Shown here: one piece after another, positions 35,734 through 44,572 of the stretch
Layout: every line of letters starts with the position of its first letter
Numbering within the stretch: the first letter of the stretch is position 1
Assembly (NCBI RefSeq): GCF_001679785.1
Contig: NZ_CP016287.1
Span: forward strand, 310,001-374,000
Direction of reading: 5' to 3'
Length of the DNA: 64,000 nucleotides
Source of the DNA: Rhizobium leguminosarum
GTDB lineage: Bacteria; Pseudomonadota; Alphaproteobacteria; Rhizobiales; Rhizobiaceae
Program-made: the position numbers and the translations under genes
The notes under the pieces: model-generated
Seen by the model: the letters and a program-made list of their open reading frames with translations, nothing else
Database searches by the model: none
What the model was told of the DNA's origin: nothing

Positions 35734-35858
35734 GTGGCTTGATTTCCACTGTGGCGTTGTGGAGGGTGTTTCTCGCTATGCCGGGGAAGGTTGAGTTGAT
35801 GCTGTCTGGCGGGCAGGAGTGGTGGGTTAGAGTTGCGTGAGCCGTGCCGTCTGGCTCC

Positions 35859-36772
35859 CTAGTGGCTGTCGTGTTTGAGCCTTTCGAGATGCTCGGAGCA
35901 AACGGCCTTCACTAAGTCGACCAGCACGGTGGTCCGCTCTCCAAGCCACGTCAACGCTTCATCAGTGATCGCGTAATGCTCGGAATAGCGTGCCTTCACA
36001 TAAGCCTCGTTCAGTGTGTTGAACCAAGCTCGCTCGCGATGCTGGTCCCGGGGAAAGGCATCGGCCAGCCGTCTGTCTTGCTCTTCCGCGAGAGAGCGCA
36101 GAAACTTGATGTTGTGGGATGGTGGGCCGTAGTTCGTAAGCGTCAGCAGTACGCACGCATATGCCTGTTCTACCGTCTGATGCAAATCAAACGCCGCGAC
36201 GTCAAAGTTGCCTCTACTGATATGGAAGGCGGCACCTTCCGCAAACTGCATCAGCAGCTTCGTGCGATTATGAAAATGTGCTTGGGCAATTCGCAGCCGA
36301 TCCTCCGACGAAAGCGGTTCGGGCTCGCCAATGGCTCATCGTCCAGTTCGTAGAGAACGATGCCTTCCTTGCGGATGTCGGAGAAGAAATATTGCCCTTC
36401 CTTGAGGTAGGTATTCACCTCACGTCTGGAATGGACGATGAAGCTCACTGGCGTTTCGATCGAGTGCTCGCGGATCAGCCGGTCAGCGGCCTTGTGCCAG
36501 TACTCGGCGAACTCGCAGAGCTTGCGGTTGTTGACGATGATCAGCAGATCGAAGTCGGAGCGATACCCCTTCATGGTGAAGGGCTCATCGACCCATCCGC
36601 CCTTGGCGTAGGAGCCGAACAGGATGATCTTCAGGATTCTGCCGCGCTTCTTGAAATCAGCCGTGCCTTCTTTCAGCGCGTCCTCGAATTCCTCGTGGAG
36701 GATTTCGAGCACCCGGCCGAGTTCTCGCTGCTTGCGAAGCGGCATATATTCAAGCGACGATTTCATAAGCAA
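35859..36772 (-). pseudogene. nucleotidyltransferase-HEPN fusion protein, split by a frameshift
   Basis: The first frame (36772 to about 36328) is a minimal nucleotidyltransferase: 'ILKIILFGSYAKGGW' and 'GYRSDFDLLIIV' (GS...DxD). It drifts into a false tail after 'ELDDEPL'. In the other frame the protein continues 'EPEPLSSEDRLRIAQAHFHNR', then 'FAEGAAFHISRGNFDVAAFDLHQTVEQAYACVLL' and 'KARYSEHYAI', a HEPN domain (RX3H) to 35859. One missing base near 36326-36329 accounts for it. In whole relatives both domains are one chain; HEPN-MNT pairs are toxin-antitoxin modules in which MNT AMPylates HEPN. A standalone HEPN of 130 residues from ATG 36251 could still be made. Confidence 0.8.
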
Positions 36773-37138
36773 TCGATAGGCGAAAGACTTTGAATCGTCT
36801 ACTCGCAGTTTTGAGAGGGAATCTGTAGGAATTAATCACATCTGAGTTCACGTTCTTTCGAGGGATCGCGTGGATCGAAGACGGCCGTGAATGCCGTCTC
36901 TCGGCAGGTCGACGCAAACACCCGTCACCCGAGGGGACCCTGGCGGACGGCGGCGTCGGCGTGGCTTTACCTCCCGGTTTCAATTTCGTCGCTCGTTTTC
37001 GATCTAACGGCTTCACGCGGGCAGGCGGAGCGCAAGCAGCCTCCCATTGCAAGTGCAGGAGACGCCCACATTTATTTGCGCCCGATTTGGGACCGAGTTA
37101 TATCTTGCAACGACAGGCTGGTGAGCGGCAGGACCGGA
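36773..37138. other. gene-free divergent region
   Basis: About 365 bp between the divergent nucleotidyltransferase and UPF0158 genes. Longer frames exist on both strands, but their N-terminal parts show no motif or ribosome site. Promoters for both neighbours are expected here. Confidence 0.35.
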
Positions 37139-37555
37139 ATGACTGTGGACTTCAGCGAGCTTCTGGACGCGTTCGAATTCGTGAGCTCCGTCGGAATCGG
37201 CGAAAACACGGCTTTTCTGTGCAAGGAGACAGGCAAGATCTTCTGGCATTCGGACTGGGCGGACGATGTTGAAGAAATACCTGACATCGAGGACAGCGAA
37301 GAATACATCCGCATTCCGGAGAAGAAAGAACTCGATCTTGGCAAGCCGCTGGTGCTGAAGTTCGCTCGCCACCACCTGCCCGACGATAGCGATAAAGTTC
37401 TGGAGATCTTCAGTCGGGAGGGTGCCTATGCCCGCTTCAAAGACCTGTTGGAGCACAGGCACGCCATCGATCGGTGGTACGCATTCGAGAGAAAGGCCAC
37501 GGAAGACGCTTTAAGGACTTGGTGCGACGATAACGACATCGAAGTCAGTGGTTGA
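37139..37555 (+). CDS. UPF0158-like small acidic protein
   Basis: A 138-residue protein from ATG 37139, preceded by AGGA. It is strongly acidic with 'DAFEFVSSVGIGENTAFLCKETGKIFWHS', 'DDVEEIPDIEDSEEYIRIPEKKELDLGKPL' and 'SREGAYARFKDLLEHRHAIDRWYAFERKATEDALRTWCDDNDIE', which fits the UPF0158 family, whose function is unknown. It stands alone. Longer frames starting at 36887 are not supported. Confidence 0.7.
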   Translation: MTVDFSELLDAFEFVSSVGIGENTAFLCKETGKIFWHSDWADDVEEIPDIEDSEEYIRIPEKKELDLGKPLVLKFARHHLPDDSDKVLEIFSREGAYARFKDLLEHRHAIDRWYAFERKATEDALRTWCDDNDIEVSG

Positions 37556-37633
37556 CGTTGGCTCAGGATCTGACTGGCCCCCAAGGGAATAGTAGCCTGA
37601 AAGAGCAAATACAAATTGCTGAATTTACCAGTA

Positions 37634-37666
37634 TAACCATCGATAACCAGTACTTATCGATGGTTA
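37634..37666. repeat. 13-bp inverted repeat with 7-bp spacer (recombinase-core-like)
   Basis: Arms TAACCATCGATAA and TTATCGATGGTTA are perfect complements around the spacer CCAGTAC. This is the architecture of a tyrosine-recombinase core site. A second repeat with the same inner part (CGATAA-N7-TTATCG) lies at the other end of the integrase gene, at 39109-39133. No T-run follows, so a terminator is less likely. Confidence 0.6.
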
Positions 37667-37761
37667 GAACGCCAACCAGCAATCATACCATGTGAGGAAC
37701 CGCAATATTGTAATAGAGTTCTTTTAGCAAATCATTTACCATAATTTCAATGACTTATGAT

Positions 37762-37811
37762 CTCGCGAAAATCAGCATGACAGCCCTGATGCGACCGGCT
37801 TTCGACGCCAG
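37762..37811 (+). repeat. leader and start of an RHE_PE00001-family gene, truncated copy
   Basis: The 20 bases CTCGCGAAAATCAGCATGAC at 37762-37781 are identical to 44558-44577, which cover the leader and ATG of the RHE_PE00001-family gene. Here the ATG (37777) is followed by codons for MTALMRPAFDA, close to [11 protein letters not shown] of the full gene, then the similarity stops and the frame closes at 37854. Bases 37808-37836 also resemble the sequence before that leader (44531-44558), but inverted. Confidence 0.65.
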
Positions 37812-37909
37812 CTGTGGCTTTTACTTCCCGATTTCAATTGAAGCGCTAAGCTAAAAATCCAGCCCACGATTTTGACCTAACGATTTCATCATCGGGGCAG
37901 GGGAGGGAG

Positions 37910-39088
37910 TCAAAGCCCGGACGCCTTGGTGAGGTTCACCCGAAACCGGTCCCGCCGCCGCTGATATTTTCGGGTCATCTCGGCGGACGCGTGCCCGAGC
38001 TGGTTCTGCACGTAGCGCTCATCGACCTCGGCCGAAGAGGCCAAGCCGGCGCGCAGTGAGTGGCCAGAAAACTTTTCCGCGCGCTCTGCCTCGGTGAGGT
38101 CGGGGCGCACGCCCGCAGCCAATGCCACCTTCTTGACGAGCCGTGCCACTTCCTGATCGAGCAACCGGTCCGATCCGACATCCTTGCCTTGACCGGTGAC
38201 CCGCCGGAAGAGCGGGCCGTGCGCGATCCTTGCAAGGTTCAGCCAGGTCCGCAGCGCAACGACAGGGCAGGTCGCGTCCGACGAACCACGGCCGATTTCC
38301 ACTTCGCGCCAACCTCGTTTTCCCCGGACCGTGACCACCATGCCCTTGTCGAGGATCTCGACCCAGCCGCGGCTGTCCTTCGTCTGGTCACGGCCGACGT
38401 CGAGCCCGACAATCTCGGAGCGCCGCAGCCCACCGGCAAAGCCGATCAGCAGCATGGCGCGGTCGCGAAGGCCTCGCAAGGTACCGCGGGGAAGCGTCTC
38501 CAGCATGGCGATCAGGTGTTCGGGCAGCACCGCTTCCTTCTGCCGGGGAGGGGCAGCATGGGTGTTGCGAATGCCGGCAAGAACCGTCGCGATATGGCGG
38601 TCCCTGCGGTCGAGCGGCGTGCCACGTTGGGCATAGTTCCAGGTGATGGCAGACAGCCGCCGTTCGATCGTCGTCACCGAATTCGGCTTGCGGCCGGCGA
38701 TTGCCGCACCCGAGGCGGTGACCGCGTCACTGCCACCGGCGCAGGCGGTGATGTAGAGGCCGACGGTGTGCGGGTTGGGTGGCAGGATCTCCAGCCCTTG
38801 CCGGCGGCACCATCCGGAAAAATGCTTCCAGTCCGAGGCATAGGCCTTGCGGGTGTTGGCGGAACTGGAGGCCTCGACATAACCGCGCGCTCGATCGGCA
38901 AGCTGCTCCAGGTGGGCGGGCAAGGCAGTGCTTGCTTCCGGAAGAGGGGAGGGGAGGGTGGCGTTGTGCATCGGGATGCCGGCCGACGGCTGCGACGCGG
39001 AAATATCGTCCGGAACCGGCGTGCCGAGAGACGGAGCAGAGCTCGCCTCGCCATGATTTTCGCTGTTTTGCTCGATGATTTGGCTCAT
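37910..39088 (-). CDS. tyrosine recombinase / phage-type integrase
   Basis: A 392-residue protein. Residues about 60-170 are the SAM-like core-binding domain ('SSANTRKAYASDWKHFSGWCRRQG'). The catalytic domain has Arg in 'GFAGGLRRSEIVGL', 'HSLRAGLASSA' (His-x-x-Arg), 'NQLGHASAEMTRKYQRR' (Gly-His and the nucleophile Tyr). The N-terminal 50 residues are Pro/Ser-rich. It should integrate, excise or resolve DNA at a core site; two candidate sites flank the gene. It is divergent from the DUF1403 gene. Confidence 0.88.
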   Translation of the reverse strand: MSQIIEQNSENHGEASSAPSLGTPVPDDISASQPSAGIPMHNATLPSPLPEASTALPAHLEQLADRARGYVEASSSANTRKAYASDWKHFSGWCRRQGLEILPPNPHTVGLYITACAGGSDAVTASGAAIAGRKPNSVTTIERRLSAITWNYAQRGTPLDRRDRHIATVLAGIRNTHAAPPRQKEAVLPEHLIAMLETLPRGTLRGLRDRAMLLIGFAGGLRRSEIVGLDVGRDQTKDSRGWVEILDKGMVVTVRGKRGWREVEIGRGSSDATCPVVALRTWLNLARIAHGPLFRRVTGQGKDVGSDRLLDQEVARLVKKVALAAGVRPDLTEAERAEKFSGHSLRAGLASSAEVDERYVQNQLGHASAEMTRKYQRRRDRFRVNLTKASGL

Positions 39089-39108
39089 TTCCTTATAATG
39101 ACAGAAAT

Positions 39109-39133
39109 GAACGATAATGGAAGTTTATCGTTC
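39109..39133. repeat. 9-bp inverted repeat with 7-bp spacer, upstream of the integrase
   Basis: Arms GAACGATAA and TTATCGTTC flank the spacer TGGAAGT. The inner part CGATAA-N7-TTATCG equals that of the repeat at 37634-37666. It begins 21 bases before the integrase start, so it could be a recombination site, an operator for autoregulation, or both. Confidence 0.6.
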
Positions 39134-39200
39134 GTTTTATATGATCGACGGCACGTGCGGTTTGATACAATGTTGCTGGCCAAAACTGCGCACTTGATTT

Positions 39201-40166
39201 ATGCTCTCGTGCATGGATTCGCCCGCATCAGCCCCACCACCTGCCCCGATCTGGTCGCAGGCCCGGCCAACCTGGGCACTGCCGCGCGGCCACGAAACGA
39301 ACGAGGCCGACGCGGCCTTTGCCGCCGGTATCGCTCTGAAATCCCTTGACGATCTGATCCGCGCCGACCCTCAGTGGCTCGGCTGCTGGCGTGATCGCCT
39401 CGCCCTGAAGTCCGCCGCGATCGCTGCCAGAATGCTTGGCCGCAACGAAGAAGAAGGCGCGCTCCGTGACGCGCTTTTGCTGACGGCACCCGGGGACGAT
39501 CCGGGGCCGGCCGGAAAGCTGTTTCTGGCCACACGATCGCTGACCCGCCGATCCGGCACGCCGGGGTCGCCCTTCGTCAAGGAGCTCGCCGATTTAATGG
39601 ACCTGCGTTGGGACGATGGTCTTGCCTCGATCCTGGATACGGTCGATTCTGCGATCCAGTCCGGGCGAGCAGCACCTTTCGCAGTGGCGGACCTGATAAC
39701 GGCGATCTTTGCCGTTCGCCCGGATGCCGAGGTGCTTGCCCTGGGCCTGGCCGATGTCGTGCTCTCCCAAAAGCTGAAATGGCCAAGACCCGTGCCGCTG
39801 CTGCTGTCCGAGCGCTACGGCGCCGCCTTCCGTACGAACGGCGGACGCGGGCGTGTGCGACCAGGCGATCCGGCTTATCCGCGCGCGGTCTGCCTGGCGT
39901 TGGTCGAGGGTGTCGAGGCGGCGCTTCGCTCTGCTGCCGATATCGATCGGCGGGCCAGCCGGCTGCTGGCTGTCGCGCCGAAGCTGCGCACCAAGGGTGC
40001 CGGATCGGTGATCCGCAGGCTGTTGAACGAGGATGCAGTGCCAGCCTCGGCGCCCGGCAGCAACCTGTCGCGCTGGGCGGCCACGCGGCTGTTCGAGCGG
40101 CTCGAGAGTTTCGACGCGGTGCGCGAACAGTCCGGCCGGTCATCGTTCCGGATTTTTGGGTTGTGA
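39201..40166 (+). CDS. DUF1403 family protein
   Basis: A 321-residue protein. It is mostly helical with Ala/Arg-rich repeats and the family blocks '[54 protein letters not shown]' (starting near residue 30), '[10 protein letters not shown]'-like '[14 protein letters not shown]', and '[34 protein letters not shown]' at the end. DUF1403 genes occur on plasmids of Rhizobiales and Rhodobacterales, nearly always beside a ScpB-like gene, and have no known function. The stop overlaps the ScpB-like start. An ATG at 39213 is an alternative. Confidence 0.8.
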   Translation: MLSCMDSPASAPPPAPIWSQARPTWALPRGHETNEADAAFAAGIALKSLDDLIRADPQWLGCWRDRLALKSAAIAARMLGRNEEEGALRDALLLTAPGDDPGPAGKLFLATRSLTRRSGTPGSPFVKELADLMDLRWDDGLASILDTVDSAIQSGRAAPFAVADLITAIFAVRPDAEVLALGLADVVLSQKLKWPRPVPLLLSERYGAAFRTNGGRGRVRPGDPAYPRAVCLALVEGVEAALRSAADIDRRASRLLAVAPKLRTKGAGSVIRRLLNEDAVPASAPGSNLSRWAATRLFERLESFDAVREQSGRSSFRIFGL

Positions 40167-40864
40167 TGATGGGTGCAACGAGCGCAGCGAAAACCAGCGG
40201 CCGGCGTCAGGCGAAAGATCGACAGCAGGAGGTCTTGTTCGACCGCGAACTCGAAGACCTGCCGGCCGAACTGCGCTGGCGGGAATGGATGCTGCGCGTC
40301 GAGGCGGTGATCTTTGCTTCCGCCGAGCCGGTCAGCCGCGAGACGCTGGCGCGGGTGATCGGCAAGGATTGCAGTATTGACCTGCTGATCGACGATCTGA
40401 GCGAGGAACTCAGTTCCCGGCCCTATGAGCTCGTATCGGTCGCCGGCGGCTGGCAGCATCGAACGCGTTCGCGTTACGCGGACGCGATACGATCTTCGTC
40501 GGCGCCGACAAGGAGCGGGGCGGCGGCGCTGTCGGAGTTCGAGGCGATGGTGCTGATGGCGGTGGGATATTATCAGCCAGTCACCCGTGGCGAGCTTTCA
40601 AAGATCTTCGGCAAGGAAGTCAGTCGCGATACGATCGCCGCGCTCCGTAGTGCTGGCTTCCTCGCCTCTGGACCACGCAGTCCGACGCCCGGCGCACCCT
40701 ATACCTACGTCACGACCCGACATTTTCTATCGGCCTTCGGCATGGAGACATTGCGCGACCTCCCGAACATCGAGGCGCTGGAGGATGCGGGGCTGCTCAG
40801 CCGGCAGGTATTGCAGCAAGCCGCGGCAACTGATCTTGAGAATGAGGCGTCGGAAGACGAGTGA
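40166..40864 (+). CDS. ScpB-like protein (plasmid-borne)
   Basis: A 232-residue protein starting MMGATSAAK; the ATG shares a base with the DUF1403 stop. It resembles ScpB, the kleisin-associated subunit of bacterial SMC condensin: two winged-helix domains, first 'WMLRVEAVIFASAEPVSRETLARVIGKDCSIDLLIDDLSEEL', then 'LSEFEAMVLMAVGYYQPVTRGELSKIFGKEVSRDTIAALRSAGFLASGPR' with 'YVTTRHFLSAFGMETLRDLPNIEALEDAGLL'. There is no scpA or smc nearby. With DUF1403 it forms a conserved plasmid pair, possibly acting on plasmid segregation or DNA topology. It converges on tniQ with only 4 bp between stops. Confidence 0.8.
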   Translation: MMGATSAAKTSGRRQAKDRQQEVLFDRELEDLPAELRWREWMLRVEAVIFASAEPVSRETLARVIGKDCSIDLLIDDLSEELSSRPYELVSVAGGWQHRTRSRYADAIRSSSAPTRSGAAALSEFEAMVLMAVGYYQPVTRGELSKIFGKEVSRDTIAALRSAGFLASGPRSPTPGAPYTYVTTRHFLSAFGMETLRDLPNIEALEDAGLLSRQVLQQAAATDLENEASEDE

Positions 40865-40868
40865 GCTT

Positions 40869-41924
40869 TTAGCACTGGCAGCGACCGGCTGGAACTGAGC
40901 GTCTTGCGCGCTGGTCGGCCATAGTTGAGATATTACGCATCTGTTCATAGGCGCTGAGCACACCCGAAAGATCGATCATTGGTCGGTCAATGTCCGCCGC
41001 GGGAGGCCGACCTAACTTACAGGCGAGCGCTTCCGCAAACTGTCCGATCAGCACACCAGGGCCACCATCCGGCGGAAGCACGAATCGGGCCTCAGCACCG
41101 GCCAGGGCATCCTGCTCTTCGATACCCTCGTCGCCTGGGTGACCGACAAGGCGTTCGAAGCAGCGTGTGCGCGCTGATGCGGATAGGCCAGTCAGGATCG
41201 TCCGTGGATAAATTCCGGCAGGCCGAGGTATGTTCAGAAGACGCCGAATGAGCACGCCGCCTGCGGACGAACTGCTGGTCGATCCATAGCTGCAGAGTTC
41301 ATCAATGCACCGGTCTAGTCTTCTCGCCACCGGGCATAGGTCGATGGCCGATGCGCGGCGCAAGTCGTAACCACACAGGGCACAATAATGTTGCGGCACG
41401 AGCTCGCTCTGGTCAAAGGCGGCAACGTGGCTGCGGCAGGAAGGGCATCGGTCACGCAATCTGCTGCCATGCGTGTCGCATGCAACACGGGTTGCCAACC
41501 GCCATCGCCGCCGAAAATACGGATGTGCGTCGTCGGCGAGGCATTGCGAGCAGAACTGAAGCCAGGTCGAACGATCCCGCCGCCGGCTGTTGCGAAGCGG
41601 TAGCAAGAGTTGATTCGGCAGAGTGTGTGACAGTGTCATTGTAGTCAGCTGATGGAGCGAAACACCGGCGTATGTTTGAAGCTGGTTCGCCACATCGATC
41701 GGGAGCCTGAGATCCAATGCGGCTGACCACATTCCCGAATTGAGCCCCAGCACCCGGGCGAAAGCGCGCGCGGGCACGCCATTGGAATAGGCAAGCCTGT
41801 GAAGCCAGCTCGACAGCAACTCGTCCGGCTGTGGTGTGGTGATTATCGGCCATCGCTCCGAAACGATATCTCGATATCGCTCGCGAATGCTGATGACCGG
41901 CGCCTGGCCGTCGATCGCCGTCAT
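40869..41924 (-). CDS. tniQ: TniQ-like transposition target-selection protein
   Basis: A 351-residue protein from ATG 41924, overlapping the tniB stop (ATGA). N-terminal TniQ region: 'PQPDELLSSWLHRLAYSNGVPARAFARVLGL'. Zinc-finger Cys pairs follow: 'FCSQCLADD', 'CDTHGSRLRDRCPSC', 'HYCALCGYDL'. TniQ proteins (related to TnsD) guide the TniA/TniB machinery to its target. A longer frame reaching 42197 runs through tniB in another frame and is not used. Confidence 0.85.
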   Translation of the reverse strand: MTAIDGQAPVISIRERYRDIVSERWPIITTPQPDELLSSWLHRLAYSNGVPARAFARVLGLNSGMWSAALDLRLPIDVANQLQTYAGVSLHQLTTMTLSHTLPNQLLLPLRNSRRRDRSTWLQFCSQCLADDAHPYFRRRWRLATRVACDTHGSRLRDRCPSCRSHVAAFDQSELVPQHYCALCGYDLRRASAIDLCPVARRLDRCIDELCSYGSTSSSSAGGVLIRRLLNIPRPAGIYPRTILTGLSASARTRCFERLVGHPGDEGIEEQDALAGAEARFVLPPDGGPGVLIGQFAEALACKLGRPPAADIDRPMIDLSGVLSAYEQMRNISTMADQRARRSVPAGRCQC

Positions 41925-42808
41925 ACAAGGCTTTCGCGTAGCGCGGCATTGCGCCGATGCGAGATCGGCATGTGACGCAGTTCTTCTATACCAGCCTTGG
42001 TGATGCGTTCCACGCCGGATCTGATTGCCAGGACGGCTGCCTTTGTGACGATGGTGACGACCTCGCCGATCAACCCTTCTGACAGACTGAATATCCGGCG
42101 CGCCAACGGTTCGTTCGACAGGTCGGAGGCTTTGGCTATGGGCAAGGCCGCTTCGAGACTGTCGAGAAGCATGAGATAGCTTTCGTCGTATTGCCACCGA
42201 GGGACCGCCATCAGGTCGAACCGGCTCGCCATCTCGCTGGTGGCGTTGACGAAATCGTAGATGGCCACCTCACCGATCAAAACTGGTGAGATGTCGTATT
42301 GCCGGCCGATCCGCCGCAAGAAAGCAAAGACCGCCTCTACATCGCGGGGGCGGCCCCGCAGCGCATTGTGAAATTCGTCGAAAATCAGCACCCTCGGTTT
42401 GAGGTTCGCCAGCAAATGATCCAACTGCTCGGCCTTCCGGCCGACGTCCCACATCTCGCCGCCAGGCGCGCGGAGGCCTTGGAGAATGCTGGCATAGAAG
42501 TGGCCGAGTCCGGCCCCTTCGCGTGTCTGGACTATCCATATCCTTTGCTCAGGCGATGTCCGAAGGTGTTCGACGGCAAACCGCTCTGCGATCATCGTCT
42601 TGCCATTTGCATAGGGGCCGACCAGCATCAGTCCCTGGGTTCGCAATGACGCAGGTCGTGACAGCAGCTCGGCCAGGCGCTGATGGCTGTCCTTTGCAAC
42701 CTGGTGCCCAATCCACCGCGGCGCACGAACATAGGCGACCCGTTCCTCATTGCTACGATCGAGAAGAGGTCGGACATGGTCAAATAGATGATCCGACATG
42801 CCGGTCAC
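41921..42808 (-). CDS. tniB: TniB-like AAA ATPase
   Basis: A 295-residue AAA+ ATPase: Walker A 'GPYANGKT' (about 63-70), Walker B 'VLIFDEFHN', then 'LLANLKPRV' and sensor region 'SPVLIGEVAIYDFV'. TniB (related to TnsC and MuB) regulates TniA and target choice. Its start overlaps the tniA stop by 4 bp. Confidence 0.88.
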   Translation of the reverse strand: MTGMSDHLFDHVRPLLDRSNEERVAYVRAPRWIGHQVAKDSHQRLAELLSRPASLRTQGLMLVGPYANGKTMIAERFAVEHLRTSPEQRIWIVQTREGAGLGHFYASILQGLRAPGGEMWDVGRKAEQLDHLLANLKPRVLIFDEFHNALRGRPRDVEAVFAFLRRIGRQYDISPVLIGEVAIYDFVNATSEMASRFDLMAVPRWQYDESYLMLLDSLEAALPIAKASDLSNEPLARRIFSLSEGLIGEVVTIVTKAAVLAIRSGVERITKAGIEELRHMPISHRRNAALRESLV

Positions 42809-44451
42809 CAGTCTTCCACGGGTAGCCGGTTCTTCTGTCGCATTGGATGTGCTTTGTGATCCGGTGCTTGCGCCTCGGTGGCAGCGTAAGGTTTCTGTGC
42901 TGCGGCAGCATGTGCTCTGCGCACCGCATCGCGCAGCTCGCGTTTAGAAGGCTTTGCAGCAGCGGCGATGGCTGCGATCTCACGACGAAACGCCACCTTG
43001 TCGACGCTCGAGCGCAGGTTGATCGCGCGTCGGCGCCCGCGCTCCGCATCATGTTCCCACAGGGTCAGCGGCACGAAGTGGCCGTCACGTCGCTCGACCG
43101 GGCGAAACAATCGGGTTTCCGGGTCACGGACGTAGACATGGCTGATGTCACGGGGATCGTATCGCACCTCCAACTTTCCAAGCCGATCTCGCTCTGGAAC
43201 GAGGGAACCGAGCCATGGCGAATAATAGTGCAAGGCGAACATGCTGATCCCTTGGGCCGACAATTGCCGTTCGGTCCCGGGCAAAAACGACAACAGCACC
43301 TGCTGCGGCTCATCGTTGCAATCAGGCAGGGCCATATTGTCGCGCTGCCATTCGATAATCGGCACCTTCAGCGTCTTGGGATTTTCCTGGAGGTTGTGAT
43401 CGATGATTGCCAGCGCTACGCAGCGCTCCAGATCGGCGAAACTCAGGCAAGCGCGTCGTTCTGACGGGTATTCGTCGCGATCGGCCACCGAGCGGCCTGA
43501 GGAGCCGGGATATGTGCCAAGAACTCCGTTGAGTTTGCCCAGCAGTCGCTCGACAACGCCCCCTTGATGGACCCGGCCACGATCGCGATAGCGGATACGG
43601 ATGCCGTAATCGTCGCAGCCGCGTTGGAAGGCGTGTCCCTTGAACTCCTTGGCCGAGTCGGTAACGAGCAGCTTCGGCCGACCGAACATTGGCCAGGCAT
43701 AGTTGAGATTGCGCGTGGCGAGCCACGTATCTTTCCGGCATATCGCCTGCGCGAGACAAAGCGCGACGGACAGGACTGACGGCTTTTCCAGGGTGAGACA
43801 GAAACCAAGAATGGCACGTGTCGCTACATCGGTGACGATTGTGAGGTACGGGCGGCCGACGAAAACTCCGGCCCCGTCGACAACCTCCACGAAATTTATG
43901 TCGGTCGGCGTATGGTCGATCTGGCAGACGTCGAGCGGGTTTGGTGCATGGATATAGCCCGGTCGCGGCTTGAGCCGCAGCACGTGCTTCGGGTTGGCCG
44001 AGCGCTTCTTCGCAATCTCTTCAACCGAGAACAACGACGGGATACGCCGTGCGACTGATACATAGGACGGCAATGGATGGCCGGCTTCCTCACATCGAGC
44101 GCGGATCTCGGCGACGACAGGTGCGAGAGGCGGCGCCTCGAGCGTAAGCCACTGCTCGCGCAGCGTCGCGCTGATGACTTCTTCGACCGCTTCCGGCAGT
44201 CGTTTGCGCCGATCGGAGCCAGTGCGAGGCAGCAGTGCAGTTACTTTCCGCTCTGCGCGATAACGGGCCAGGAGGTTATAGACTTGTCGCGATGTCAGCC
44301 GGAGTTCGGCTGCCGCTCGAGCTATAGCGTCCTTTCGCGATCCGCCCGCTTCCAAAATACGGTCCAGCTCGCGAGCGGTCCGGCGTGCAGTAAGCCATTG
44401 GACATCAGAAGAGTCATGGCCTGGTCCACGATCTTGAAATGGCTTTGGCAT
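42805..44451 (-). CDS. tniA: TniA-like DDE transposase
   Basis: A 548-residue transposase of the Mu/Tn5053/Tn7-TnsB type, from ATG 44451 (a slightly longer start at 44463 exists). N-terminal helix-turn-helix ('AAAELRLTSRQVYNLLARYRAER'), then the RNase-H fold: first Asp in 'DVCQIDHTPTDI' (about 179), second in 'KLLVTDSAKEF' (about 265), Glu in 'HQGGVVERLLGKLNG' (about 301). The C-terminal Mu-type domain has 'RLGKLEVRYDPRDISHVYVRDPETRLF'. It cuts and joins transposon ends. Confidence 0.9.
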   Translation of the reverse strand: MPKPFQDRGPGHDSSDVQWLTARRTARELDRILEAGGSRKDAIARAAAELRLTSRQVYNLLARYRAERKVTALLPRTGSDRRKRLPEAVEEVISATLREQWLTLEAPPLAPVVAEIRARCEEAGHPLPSYVSVARRIPSLFSVEEIAKKRSANPKHVLRLKPRPGYIHAPNPLDVCQIDHTPTDINFVEVVDGAGVFVGRPYLTIVTDVATRAILGFCLTLEKPSVLSVALCLAQAICRKDTWLATRNLNYAWPMFGRPKLLVTDSAKEFKGHAFQRGCDDYGIRIRYRDRGRVHQGGVVERLLGKLNGVLGTYPGSSGRSVADRDEYPSERRACLSFADLERCVALAIIDHNLQENPKTLKVPIIEWQRDNMALPDCNDEPQQVLLSFLPGTERQLSAQGISMFALHYYSPWLGSLVPERDRLGKLEVRYDPRDISHVYVRDPETRLFRPVERRDGHFVPLTLWEHDAERGRRRAINLRSSVDKVAFRREIAAIAAAAKPSKRELRDAVRRAHAAAAQKPYAATEAQAPDHKAHPMRQKNRLPVEDW

Positions 44452-44463
44452 GCTCAGCCCCAT

Positions 44464-44523
44464 CGAAATCGTTAGCGAAAACCTGCCCTATTTTTGCCGC
44501 CTAAGCTTAACAAGCGCATGACA
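44464..44523 (-). other. probable tni transposon end beside tniA
   Basis: Read leftward from 44523, the sequence starts TGTCATGCGCTTGTTAAGC and continues AT-rich to the tniA start. Elements of the Tn5053/Tn402 group start with TGTC and place tniA next to that end. No matching end was found by eye on the other side, where tniQ and scpB stop codons are only 4 bp apart. Confidence 0.4.
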
Positions 44524-44572
44524 TTTGGCCGATTGAAATTGCAAACTAAAAGCCACACTCGCGAAAATCAGC

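Larger units (their letters stand above)
37556..37909. other. gene-free stretch downstream of the integrase
   Basis: About 350 bp of unusually AT-rich DNA. It contains the perfect inverted repeat at 37634-37666 and the leader-like repeat at 37762-37781. No tRNA gene was seen. Confidence 0.5.

Noticed and set aside
36887..37555. A 222-residue form of the UPF0158 protein
   Set aside because: The first 84 codons lack family similarity and a ribosome site, while the ATG at 37139 has AGGA and starts exactly where the family-like sequence begins.
37634..37666. A terminator for the UPF0158 or integrase gene
   Set aside because: The inverted repeat is AT-containing with a 7-bp spacer and no following T-run, and it has a partner of the same design at 39109, which fits a recombinase site better.
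40869..44463. A complete, freshly inserted Tn5053-type transposon
   Set aside because: Only one likely end (beside tniA) is visible; there is no room for the other end between tniQ and the ScpB-like gene, and no tniR resolvase was found.
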